Assembly: GCA_030592525.1 (NCBI GenBank)
Contig: JAUVIW010000029.1
Span: 1 to 9,970 of the forward strand
Direction: 5' to 3'
Origin: an archaeon
GTDB lineage: Archaea > B1Sed10-29 > WALL01
Length of the DNA: 9,970 bases
Positions 1 through 6,032 of this stretch are shown piece after piece. The stretch's first letter is position 1; each line of letters starts with the position of its first letter. The notes under the pieces were generated by a model, which did no database searches, had not been told where the DNA came from, and saw only the letters and a list, made by a program, of their open reading frames with translations. A program made the position numbers and the translations under genes.

Positions 1-675
1 TCAAATCACTTTCGTTGCCTTGAGCTTGAGGCCATCCTCACTTATCTCGAAGTCGTGTAGCACGCGCTCGTCGAATGCAGTGTAGCGCATCTTGTAGATG
101 CCAAACGTGCGCTTGGGCTTCTCCTCGACATCCACGAAGCCAATGGCCATCGCGCCGTCCGCCTCATAAGCTTCCCCATTCCCGGTGTCAAGGGTGTGGT
201 CAAGGGTTTCACAAATGAGGATTGTTGAGCTAACGCGCCTGCGGAGAGTGCGGATAAGTGCCGCGAGGTTCACGCGATAGTCGCGCTTGTCCTGCGCGAA
301 CATGAGGAGCTTGTTGACGTTGTCAATAACCAGGCGGTCAATTTTTGGGTATGTCTCGAATATCTTTGCGAAGTACTCAAGGTCAATCATCTCGTCCATC
401 TTGATTTCCTCTATCACAAAGTTCTTGCCCAAAAGGTCGCGGGCTTTTGAAAGGGACTTGATGCCGTCGCATGCACGCAACAGGTCTTTGGCGGGCTCGT
501 TGAGTGATACGTAAACGCTTTTTTCGCCATTGGCCGCGCCGGTGAGAAGGAAGTTCAGGCCGAACAATGTTTTTCCGCTTCCCGCATCACCACTCATGAT
601 AACGCAGGCGTTCTCCGGGAGCCCTCCACCGAGCTCGTCGTCTAGTTTCTTAATGCCTGTGGATATTCTGTTCAT
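1..675 (-). CDS. KaiC/RAD55-family RecA-like ATPase (224 aa)
   Basis: A complete single-domain RecA-fold ATPase of the KaiC/RadA-like group, probably a cytoplasmic ATP-dependent regulatory or assembly protein. Residues 6-19 carry the family opening (TGIKKLDDELGGGLP). Residues 29-36 are a canonical Walker A (GDAGSGKT), and the Walker B strand ends at D118 (RLVIDN). E60 in SLNEP sits where KaiC proteins carry catalytic glutamates, though only one is present. The C-terminal part (KMRYTAFDERVLHDFEI) matches the usual KaiC pattern of a basic strand followed by H-x-F-E-I. The length fits a single KaiC domain. ATG at 673-675 is preceded by a strong ribosome binding site and overlaps the stop of the upstream 112-aa gene by 4 nt (ATGA), so the two are probably translationally coupled. 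The stop codon is the first triplet of the window. The family is clear; the cellular target is not, and the role near a pilus locus is inferred from context. Confidence 0.9.
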   Translation of the reverse strand: MNRISTGIKKLDDELGGGLPENACVIMSGDAGSGKTLFGLNFLLTGAANGEKSVYVSLNEPAKDLLRACDGIKSLSKARDLLGKNFVIEEIKMDEMIDLEYFAKIFETYPKIDRLVIDNVNKLLMFAQDKRDYRVNLAALIRTLRRRVSSTILICETLDHTLDTGNGEAYEADGAMAIGFVDVEEKPKRTFGIYKMRYTAFDERVLHDFEISEDGLKLKATKVI

Positions 676-1010
676 TTCTTATCACCGAAAGTAGAGTGGC
701 CAGATGTCTTTCCCGCAAATTGGATGACTACGTACTTTTCGTTGCCTATCTTGAACACGTCCGCTGGTGCGCTCTTAGGAAGCTTGTCCTCGGGTATGTT
801 GTGCTTCGAAAGAAACTTCTTCGGGAGCATCACCCTGTAAGAGTGGCCCAGCTTCCCCACAGTAAGGGCGTCCCCAAGCCGGCCATCGCGGATGGGAATG
901 AGGGACACGTATTTGCTCCCGCTCTTGAGCTCGTCATACTCGTCAGCAGACAGCTTGAGCCTGACTACCATTTCCTTGTTTTCAACACTAATGGACTGAA
1001 TCTTGGCCAT
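672..1010 (-). CDS. Small protein of unknown function, possibly AbrB-like fold (112 aa)
   Basis: I do not recognise this protein with confidence. It begins MAKIQSISVENKEMVVRLKL, looks soluble, has no signal peptide or membrane helix, and ends in a short polar tail. The middle part (TVGKLGHSYRVMLPKKFLSK, about residues 50-69) followed by HNIPEDKLP and a later VFKIGNEKYVVIQF strand recalls the strand, (I/L)PK-helix, strand layout of SpoVT/AbrB-like swapped-hairpin domains. That is a weak resemblance only. It is the first gene of a two-gene unit with the KaiC-like ATPase downstream (ATGA overlap), so it probably acts with it. The start is supported by a TATA-like box centred about 27 nt upstream and no ribosome binding site, which fits a leaderless transcript. 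Confidence 0.75.
   Translation of the reverse strand: MAKIQSISVENKEMVVRLKLSADEYDELKSGSKYVSLIPIRDGRLGDALTVGKLGHSYRVMLPKKFLSKHNIPEDKLPKSAPADVFKIGNEKYVVIQFAGKTSGHSTFGDKK
681..686 (-). promoter_or_regulatory. Shine-Dalgarno site for the 224-aa ATPase
   Basis: On the minus strand this reads GGTGAT, complementary to the AUCACC near the archaeal 16S 3' end, with a 5-nt spacer to the ATG at 675. It lies inside the end of the upstream gene. This supports the chosen start and active translation of an internal operon gene. Confidence 0.7.
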
Positions 1011-1033
1011 TCACAAGAATTAGGGAATGGGCG

Positions 1034-1041
1034 CATTTAAA
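1034..1041 (-). promoter_or_regulatory. TATA-like box, leaderless promoter of the 112-aa gene/ATPase unit
   Basis: The minus strand reads TTTAAATG, preceded by a purine-rich BRE-like stretch (CCAAAAGG). The box centre is about 27 nt upstream of the ATG at 1010. Archaeal transcription normally starts roughly 25 nt downstream of the TATA centre, so the transcript would start at or next to the start codon. No Shine-Dalgarno lies between, as expected for leaderless translation. The promoter sits in the 47-nt gap (1011-1057) after the tailed KaiC-like gene. I see no long T-run terminator in that gap, so read-through from the upstream gene is also possible. Confidence 0.55.
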
Positions 1042-1057
1042 CCTTTTGGAGGGTGGT

Positions 1058-1957
1058 TTAAACGATTTCAGGCTCGTCAGTGCCCTCTTGCCCGGCAGGG
1101 GCCTTTTCTTCCTTCTTTGGCTCTTCGGGCTTGGGCTTCTTTGGTGCCTTTTTTGGGGCTGGCTTCTTTGGCTCGGGCTTGGGCTCTTCCTTGGGCTCGG
1201 GCTTCCCTTCCTTCTTTGGCTCGGGCTCTTCGGGCTTGGGCTCTGCCAGGGCCTCATTCTTGGGCTCAGGCTCCTTCTTCGGCTCTTCCTTGGGCGGGGT
1301 GAACACGGGCTTGCGGGGCGAGCCGAGGGCGCGGCCGCGCATCTTGATGCCGCGGTCGGTTGTCTCGTAGTAGTACTCCTTGTCCACTGTCTTAGTGTCA
1401 CGGAGCTTTTGGATGCGCAGGCCCTTCACCTTGTCCAGGAGGAACACGCCGTCCACAAGGGACTCAAAAGTGTTCTCGGCATCAGAATGGTATGCACCGG
1501 AGTCCAGCGTGATAAAGAGCACGCATTCCTTGGCCTTCGTGATTGCGACGAGCTCCTGCAAAAAGCGCTCCACAGTCTCGGCATCGTTGTAAAGGTCCAG
1601 CGGAGTCAGGGAGTCGAACACCGCGAGCGAGCCCTTAGGGAGGGACTCCTCCATGACAGACAGCAGTTGTGACAGGTTGCCCAGGGAATCGATTGCGCTC
1701 TCGCCGCCCGCGAGCCAGGAATAGCAGTCCACAAAAGTGGCGTCGAGCGTGACGCCCATGCGCTCAAGGGACGCCTTGATTTCCTTGGGGAAGTTGTTCG
1801 TGAGGAATGCAACCTTATTCCCCTCAGTGGCAATGCACTGCAAGGCGAACAATTGCTTGCCGGCGCCCGGCTCGCCCTCGATGAGTATGACTGCGGGTGA
1901 CGGCAAGCCACCAGTGATGGAGTTAAGCTCCTTGATGCCAGTCTGGAATCGTGCCAC
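1058..1957 (-). CDS. KaiC-like protein with altered Walker A and P/K/E-rich tail (299 aa)
   Basis: This is a RecA-like KaiC-family domain (about residues 1-214) followed by a disordered tail (about 215-299) rich in Pro, Lys and Glu. The opening TGIKELNSITGGLP is typical of the family. The P-loop at 28-35 reads GEPGAGKQ: the residue after the lysine is Gln instead of the Mg-coordinating Thr/Ser. Walker B is AVFD with D115. The position that carries catalytic glutamates in KaiC reads LTNNFPKE, with Asn-Asn. Nucleotide binding without turnover, as described for ArlH (FlaH) of the archaellum, is therefore a plausible inference. The C-terminal core (LRIQKLRDTKTVDKEYYYE, then GIKMRGR) is conserved-looking. 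The start is GTG at 1957, with GGTGG 4 nt upstream; no other in-frame start exists before an upstream stop at 2006-2008. Tail residues 224-242 are encoded by a 56-bp stretch found again, inverted, in the coiled-coil gene at 7325. It is divergent to the pilin operon. Confidence 0.85.
   Translation of the reverse strand: MARFQTGIKELNSITGGLPSPAVILIEGEPGAGKQLFALQCIATEGNKVAFLTNNFPKEIKASLERMGVTLDATFVDCYSWLAGGESAIDSLGNLSQLLSVMEESLPKGSLAVFDSLTPLDLYNDAETVERFLQELVAITKAKECVLFITLDSGAYHSDAENTFESLVDGVFLLDKVKGLRIQKLRDTKTVDKEYYYETTDRGIKMRGRALGSPRKPVFTPPKEEPKKEPEPKNEALAEPKPEEPEPKKEGKPEPKEEPKPEPKKPAPKKAPKKPKPEEPKKEEKAPAGQEGTDEPEIV
1090..1290 (-). repeat. Low-complexity PEK-coding degenerate repeats
   Basis: Degenerate short units built from GGCTC, TTCTT and GGGCTTGG (plus-strand reading) code for variations of EPKP, EEPKK and PKKEP in the tail of the KaiC-like protein. 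Such DNA can expand or contract by slippage. The encoded tail has no hydrophobic core and probably works as a flexible linker or docking segment. Confidence 0.6.
1233..1288 (-). repeat. 56-bp perfect inverted repeat, copy 1
   Basis: The reverse complement of these 56 bases is identical, base for base, to 7628-7683. Here it encodes residues 224-242 (EEPKKEPEPKNEALAEPKP) of the tailed KaiC-like protein. Identity includes all third codon positions and the non-repetitive NEALA core, and it stops abruptly at both ends. Recent duplication or ongoing gene conversion explains it better than low-complexity convergence. Confidence 0.95.
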
Positions 1958-1966
1958 AAAGCCACC

Positions 1967-1974
1967 TTTATATA
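1967..1974 (+). promoter_or_regulatory. TATA box, leaderless promoter of the pilin operon
   Basis: TTTATATA is a near-consensus archaeal TATA box centred about 27 nt before the ATG at 1998, the same spacing seen for the minus-strand promoter at 1034-1041. Transcription would begin at or just before the ATG, and no Shine-Dalgarno is present in front of it. The box lies in a 40-bp divergent intergenic region (1958-1997). Read on the minus strand it is TATATAAA, but initiation 25 nt from it would fall inside the KaiC-like gene, so it probably serves only the plus strand. Confidence 0.65.
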
Positions 1975-1997
1975 CAAAAGAGCTGTTATCTGGGGTT

Positions 1998-4739
1998 ATG
2001 CGGGGTCAAACAGCCACAGAGTTTCTAATGCTGCTGGCATTTTTATTGCTTTTGATTGCGCCTATCACTTATACTATATTTACAGAGTCCAGCGAAACAT
2101 CCCGCATCATTGATGCACAGCTCGCAGTGGACACGCTCGCCGACGTGGCAGACCTCGTGTACTACCAGGCACCCGGCGCAAGGCAAGTGGTCACTGTCTA
2201 CGTGCCGCACGGGGTTGACTGGACTGACAGCTACATCGGGCACCCCACCGAAACAGGAGGGTACGAGATAAACCTCGCCACACAGGTGCAGACAGGTGAT
2301 ACAACGGATGTGTGGGCAGACACGCACGGCGAAATAAGGGGCACGTGGCCCGACAGCTCCGGGAGATACAACTTCATTATCAGGAAGATGGATGAGGGAT
2401 ACGTGCTCATTGGGCCGTACGAGCTCACGTTCGTGCTCGACCCGCAGGTATACGAGCGCACAATGCAGCGCGGGAACTCGACCTCGTTCACGCTCACCGC
2501 AACAGAGGTCGGGACAGAGGCCAGGGACCTCACGCTCACGGCAACAGGCGAGATAGCATCATGGATCACCCTGGGAACAGCGGAGCTCGAGCTCACCGCA
2601 AGCGGGGCGAACACGACGAGCGTGCAGATAGACGTGCCGTCCGACGCGCCCTACGGGGAGTACACAGGCGAAGTGGAGGCCACGGACGGGCTGGTCACGG
2701 ACTCCGTCTTCATCACGATAATAGTGGTGAGTGACAGCGTGCCGCCAGGCGTGTTCGAGCAGGCGGACCTGTTCATCGTGAAGCCCGAGAACGCGACATA
2801 CCACTCACTGCCGCTCGACCTGGAATTTGTCTTCAACGACACGATTTACTGGTGCGGGTACAGCATCGATGACGCGGTCCCGCTCGAAATATCCGGGAAC
2901 AGCACGTTCTTCACCACCAAAGGCGAGCACAAGCTGGAATTGTTTTGCGTCGGCGAGGGTGGGACATACGGGTCCGACGTCGAGTACTTCACGCTCAATA
3001 TCAGCGACATCGAGAGTGCACTGCACTGCTTCTCGCTCAAGCCCGTGCGCGCGTTCAACAGCACGTACGATGATGTGCTGTATGAAGTGAACTATAGTGA
3101 TAATGTGTACGCTGATGTGGAGGACATCAAGTTCGGCAGGCTGTCATTCATACAGGTTGACTGGGCCGTGGTGCTCCCAGGCAACACGCAAAGCTACCTA
3201 GTGCACAACATATCGCAGACATTCGAGCACCACGAGAGCAGCTCACAGATGGACCTCGCGCTCCAGTGGCTCATGCCCAACGGATGGGGGCTCACGGCAT
3301 GCTTCTACGGGGACAAGCGCTTTGACACCAACGACACGTGCACGATTACTGCGCCGGACGCAATGGAGAATCCGGGGCGCAAGGACGAGCTGAGCACCAA
3401 GTTCTACTACCTCGCACACTCAGTGAGCGCCCAAGACGCGCACATGGACTGGAACAAAGTGGAAATCTGCTTCGGCGAGCGCATCACCAAGCTCGACATA
3501 ATCTCGCCGCTCAGCCAGAACTATCCTACTAACAGCGTATGGTTCAATGTGACGTCCAACGCACTGCTGAGGAGCGCGAACTACTCGCTGGACGGCGCGG
3601 CGAACGTGAGCATGGACCTGCGCCTGATAAACGCCACGAAGCTCGTGAGCGTCGCGAACGGCTCGCACAGCGTCACGTTCTACGGCAGCGACGCGAACCA
3701 CACGGTGATGCAGAACACGACGACGTTCTCCGTGAACGTCATAGCAGACCTGACAGCGCCGGTAATCACGATAGTCGCACCGAACAACGCCACTTACCCA
3801 GTGGACTGGGTGATGATGAACATCACGCTGAACGAGGCTGGCAGCTGGGCCGGCTACAGCCTGGACGGCGCGGCGAACGTCACGATGGGCGGTTCGGGAA
3901 CATCCTGGTACAAGAACGCGACCGGGTTGAGCAACGCGCAGCACTATGTCACGTTCCATGCGAATGACACTAGCGGCAACATGGGCCAGAGCACGACCAG
4001 GTGGTTCACTGTGAACACAAGCGCCGTGAGCGCGTGCCCGTTCACAATCGACCTGTGGGCACTGGACACAGACAAGCCACAGCCGCTGACATTCACCAGC
4101 GGGCTGAACGCGACAGCGAACACGTTCGGCGAGACCAACACGAGCGACGGCTGGGACTGGGGATGGAATGTCTACGACACGGGCAGCTCGTGCGTGTACT
4201 TCAACGGCAATGCCTACGTGGACGCGTCGAGCCCGACGGCCGCAGCAGTGTCGAGCAGCGTGAACACGGATAACCTGCTGCGCATAGACATCGGTGACAC
4301 AACAGAGGTCGGCAATAGTGTGTGCAACAATGACGGCCACGGCTCCGGAGCATACGGGGTGGGCCTTGCTGTGACTAGTGAGATGTGGAGCGAGATACAG
4401 GTAGGGGGCGATGCAACGCTGTACTTCGACTGGTCGTTCACAGACTACGCGCTTGATACGGGAGACGCCGTGTGGGTGAAGGCAAGGTTCGGCAACTCCA
4501 CCAGCATGGCGTACCTGGGCACGAATGTCGGCGGCACGAACGACGACGCCAGCGCGGACATAATGTTCCAGAACAACCCGGTGAGCACGAGCGGGTCTGA
4601 GGCGATTGATGTCACCAGCCTAATCACCGCAGCGGGCAGCTACTACCTTGAGCTCGGGGCACGCGTGCTTGACTGGGACAACAATGAGGGCGGCAACTTC
4701 GAGTTCGACAACGTCAACCTCAATGTAACGTGCTCGTAA
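1998..4739 (+). CDS. Giant class III-signal pilin/adhesin with Ig-like domains (913 aa)
   Basis: The N-terminus MRGQTATEF followed by a hydrophobic helix (to about residue 28) is an archaeal class III prepilin signal. A FlaK/EppA-type peptidase would cut between G3 and Q4, leaving Glu at mature position 5. A pilin-like head follows (to about 150; VYYQAPGARQVVTVYVPHGV), then a stalk-like Ig/NEW3-like domain (about 151-246, containing VPSDAPYGEYTGEV), an Ig-like domain (about 256-336), an unassigned cysteine-containing region (about 340-497), two related Ig-like repeats (about 498-675, sharing YSLDGAANV), and a C-terminal beta-rich, lectin- or jelly-roll-like region (about 680-913). More than 20 N-x-S/T sequons and about ten cysteines fit a glycosylated, disulphide-stabilised surface protein. 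Most pilins are far shorter. The start at 1998 is chosen from the signal peptide and the TATA box; the frame is open further upstream, but that would put 87 non-signal residues before the motif. Likely a filament-borne adhesin; its ligand is unknown. Confidence 0.9.
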   Translation: MRGQTATEFLMLLAFLLLLIAPITYTIFTESSETSRIIDAQLAVDTLADVADLVYYQAPGARQVVTVYVPHGVDWTDSYIGHPTETGGYEINLATQVQTGDTTDVWADTHGEIRGTWPDSSGRYNFIIRKMDEGYVLIGPYELTFVLDPQVYERTMQRGNSTSFTLTATEVGTEARDLTLTATGEIASWITLGTAELELTASGANTTSVQIDVPSDAPYGEYTGEVEATDGLVTDSVFITIIVVSDSVPPGVFEQADLFIVKPENATYHSLPLDLEFVFNDTIYWCGYSIDDAVPLEISGNSTFFTTKGEHKLELFCVGEGGTYGSDVEYFTLNISDIESALHCFSLKPVRAFNSTYDDVLYEVNYSDNVYADVEDIKFGRLSFIQVDWAVVLPGNTQSYLVHNISQTFEHHESSSQMDLALQWLMPNGWGLTACFYGDKRFDTNDTCTITAPDAMENPGRKDELSTKFYYLAHSVSAQDAHMDWNKVEICFGERITKLDIISPLSQNYPTNSVWFNVTSNALLRSANYSLDGAANVSMDLRLINATKLVSVANGSHSVTFYGSDANHTVMQNTTTFSVNVIADLTAPVITIVAPNNATYPVDWVMMNITLNEAGSWAGYSLDGAANVTMGGSGTSWYKNATGLSNAQHYVTFHANDTSGNMGQSTTRWFTVNTSAVSACPFTIDLWALDTDKPQPLTFTSGLNATANTFGETNTSDGWDWGWNVYDTGSSCVYFNGNAYVDASSPTAAAVSSSVNTDNLLRIDIGDTTEVGNSVCNNDGHGSGAYGVGLAVTSEMWSEIQVGGDATLYFDWSFTDYALDTGDAVWVKARFGNSTSMAYLGTNVGGTNDDASADIMFQNNPVSTSGSEAIDVTSLITAAGSYYLELGARVLDWDNNEGGNFEFDNVNLNVTCS
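3491..4021 (+). repeat. Tandem Ig-like domain repeats inside the giant pilin
   Basis: Two consecutive domains of similar layout: a strand ending in P, N-(A/Y)-TY or YPT, WxN(V/I)T, then YSLDGAANV(S/T)M, a HxVTF strand, and a terminal TTxFxVN strand. At DNA level 20 bases (CTGGACGGCGCGGCGAACGT) are identical at 3588-3607 and 3861-3880, 273 nt apart, exactly 91 codons. This gives the domain period and points to internal duplication. An earlier domain (about 2764-3005) has a weaker version of the pattern. Confidence 0.75.
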
Positions 4740-4744
4740 CACTA

Positions 4745-5167
4745 ATGAGAAAAGGGCAAATGGCTCTAGAGTTCCTCCAAACTATCATCATCTTGGGGCT
4801 GCTTTTTGTAGTCTTCAGTATGTTCATAGTGAACGAGTTTATGTTCCTGTTCTCGATGCCAATCGAGGAGAGCGCAGCAGAGCATCTCGCGGAGAAGATG
4901 GCTTCAGAGCTTCACGGGGCATACATCGGCGGCGACGGGTACGAGTCAAGCTTCCATTTGCCGGAGGGGGTTGGTGGAAGGGATTACGTGGTGTACTACA
5001 ACGCCACCACGCGCCTGGTTGAAGTGGATGTCACGGACGTTGGAGTGAGTGACAGGTACTCAGTGGCAACATTCATCCCCGAGGGCGTGTCACTGCACAA
5101 TGTCACTAGCGGCAAGGTGCGCGTCGTGAACTCGGGCGGGACCATAACAATGTGGGGTGTGCCATGA
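4745..5167 (+). CDS. Small class III-signal type IV pilin (140 aa)
   Basis: MRKGQMALEF followed by a long hydrophobic helix (about residues 10-34) is a textbook archaeal class III prepilin signal. Cleavage is expected between G4 and Q5, leaving Glu at mature position 5. The helix is followed by EESAAEHLAEKMASELHGAY, the usual amphipathic continuation, then a compact beta-rich head of about 80 residues with two N-x-T sequons. The size fits a structural pilin subunit. The ATG at 4745 gives the short basic n-region usual for this class; a GTG at 4730 overlapping the preceding stop would add five residues. Neither has a recognisable ribosome binding site. The gene begins 5 nt after the giant pilin and ends in a 4-nt overlap with the next gene. 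It is the best candidate for the major pilin of the locus, by inference from size and signal. Confidence 0.85.
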   Translation: MRKGQMALEFLQTIIILGLLFVVFSMFIVNEFMFLFSMPIEESAAEHLAEKMASELHGAYIGGDGYESSFHLPEGVGGRDYVVYYNATTRLVEVDVTDVGVSDRYSVATFIPEGVSLHNVTSGKVRVVNSGGTITMWGVP

Positions 5168-5613
5168 GGAAAGGGCAGGTTTACACAATGGACCTGTTCG
5201 CCGCGCTGTCGGTGTTCATGCTCATAATGTTCATGGTGATGAGCTTCGCTGGGTGGCTAGCCACGATGAAGGAGTTTAACCGCCAAATGTTCGAGCTCGA
5301 GCGGCAGGTGATAACGGCGGAGGACTACATCACGCTCGGTGACGAGATGAGCGATGAGCCGTACGTGCTCAACAAGGCGGCTGTGGACGGGCTGTTCGCG
5401 ATGAGCCCGGCAGACATCATCGCAAGGTTCAGGTTCACGGCCACGAACTACTCGATGAAGCTAATACGGCTTAATGACTCGAAGCCCGTGCTGTCAAGCG
5501 GGTACAACTCGACCGCGTCGAAATCCAGTGTTTCAATACAGCGGTTCGCAGTATACGATAATGAAATTCACGCGCTGAGGCTGGAGCTGTGGGAGCCAAA
5601 GGATTCTACCTGA
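5164..5613 (+). CDS. Pilin-like protein with Asp-type signal (149 aa)
   Basis: MRKGQVYTMDLF leads into a hydrophobic helix (about residues 11-32), then an amphipathic stretch (KEFNRQMFELERQVITAEDY) and a small soluble head with two N-x-S/T sequons. The K-G-Q cleavage site is present, but the acidic residue is Asp at mature position 6 rather than Glu at 5, so this is probably a minor pilin or pseudopilin. The start is the ATG of an ATGA overlap with the preceding gene, with GGTG 4 nt upstream (5156-5159). An upstream in-frame GTG at 5152 would add four residues only. Membrane or cell-surface location is expected. The exact role is unknown. Confidence 0.82.
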   Translation: MRKGQVYTMDLFAALSVFMLIMFMVMSFAGWLATMKEFNRQMFELERQVITAEDYITLGDEMSDEPYVLNKAAVDGLFAMSPADIIARFRFTATNYSMKLIRLNDSKPVLSSGYNSTASKSSVSIQRFAVYDNEIHALRLELWEPKDST

Positions 5614-6032
5614 GTGTTGACGCCATGGTAGGCGGCGGGATTGCGATTCTCATCGTAATCCTGCTAGTGATATCGCTCACAGCGTACGACCCGCCGACGC
5701 ACGCGGACCTCGCGAACTACAAGCTGCTCGAGAGCGTGGCCTACTCGATGAAGGGCAGTGGGGACTTGGGACAGATGGTGCTTTTCATCGAAGGCGGGAA
5801 CTCGAGCAACGCGACGTCACTCGCACTGGGCAGGCTCAGGCAGTTCAGCCTGCCCGGGAGCGCGAGCATCGAGCTCAGGATGTACTCTGACACGCTGGTG
5901 AGCACGCAAAACTACACAGTGGCCAACGGCAGGCTCAGGGAGGACATATACTCCGTGTTCATCCCGTTCACCACGAACTCGACGAGCAAGTTCGGCATCG
6001 CAAAGTTCAAGATGGGGGTGAAGTCGATATGA
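5589..6032 (+). CDS. Pilin-like protein with Asp-type signal (147 aa)
   Basis: The product begins (GTG start) GAKGFYLSVDAMVGGG and then a hydrophobic helix (to about residue 31). A cut after G5 would leave Phe first and Asp at mature position 6, the same acid position as in the preceding protein. The head (about 35-147) carries N-x-S/T sequons (SSNAT, QNYT, TNST) and predicted beta strands. Initiation at GTG 5589, 25 nt inside the preceding gene, is preferred. It keeps the signal intact, has GAGG 8 nt upstream (5577-5580), and the only other option, ATG 5625, would remove the cleavage site. An in-frame stop at 5562 limits any extension. It is likely a minor pilin of the same filament; the final codons overlap the next gene by 4 nt. 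Confidence 0.8.
   Translation: MGAKGFYLSVDAMVGGGIAILIVILLVISLTAYDPPTHADLANYKLLESVAYSMKGSGDLGQMVLFIEGGNSSNATSLALGRLRQFSLPGSASIELRMYSDTLVSTQNYTVANGRLREDIYSVFIPFTTNSTSKFGIAKFKMGVKSI

Noticed and set aside
1011..1057. Transcription terminator after the tailed KaiC-like gene
   Set aside because: The minus strand has no T-run of the length usual for archaeal termination and no convincing stem-loop.
1046..1672. Leucine-rich plus-strand frame that looks like a membrane protein
   Set aside because: It is the antisense of the P/K/E-rich tail. The apparent hydrophobic repeats (LGLG, FLLW) come from complementing Pro/Lys/Glu codons.
1737..1997. Upstream extension of the giant pilin frame by 87 codons
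   Set aside because: The frame is open, but this part is antisense to the well-supported KaiC-like gene. The class III signal (MRGQTATEF) must be N-terminal, and the TATA box fits ATG 1998.
3420..4340. 306-codon open frame on the minus strand within the giant pilin
   Set aside because: The product is rich in Arg, His and Val with no domain pattern, as expected from the complement of GC-rich coding DNA. The plus-strand gene is well supported.
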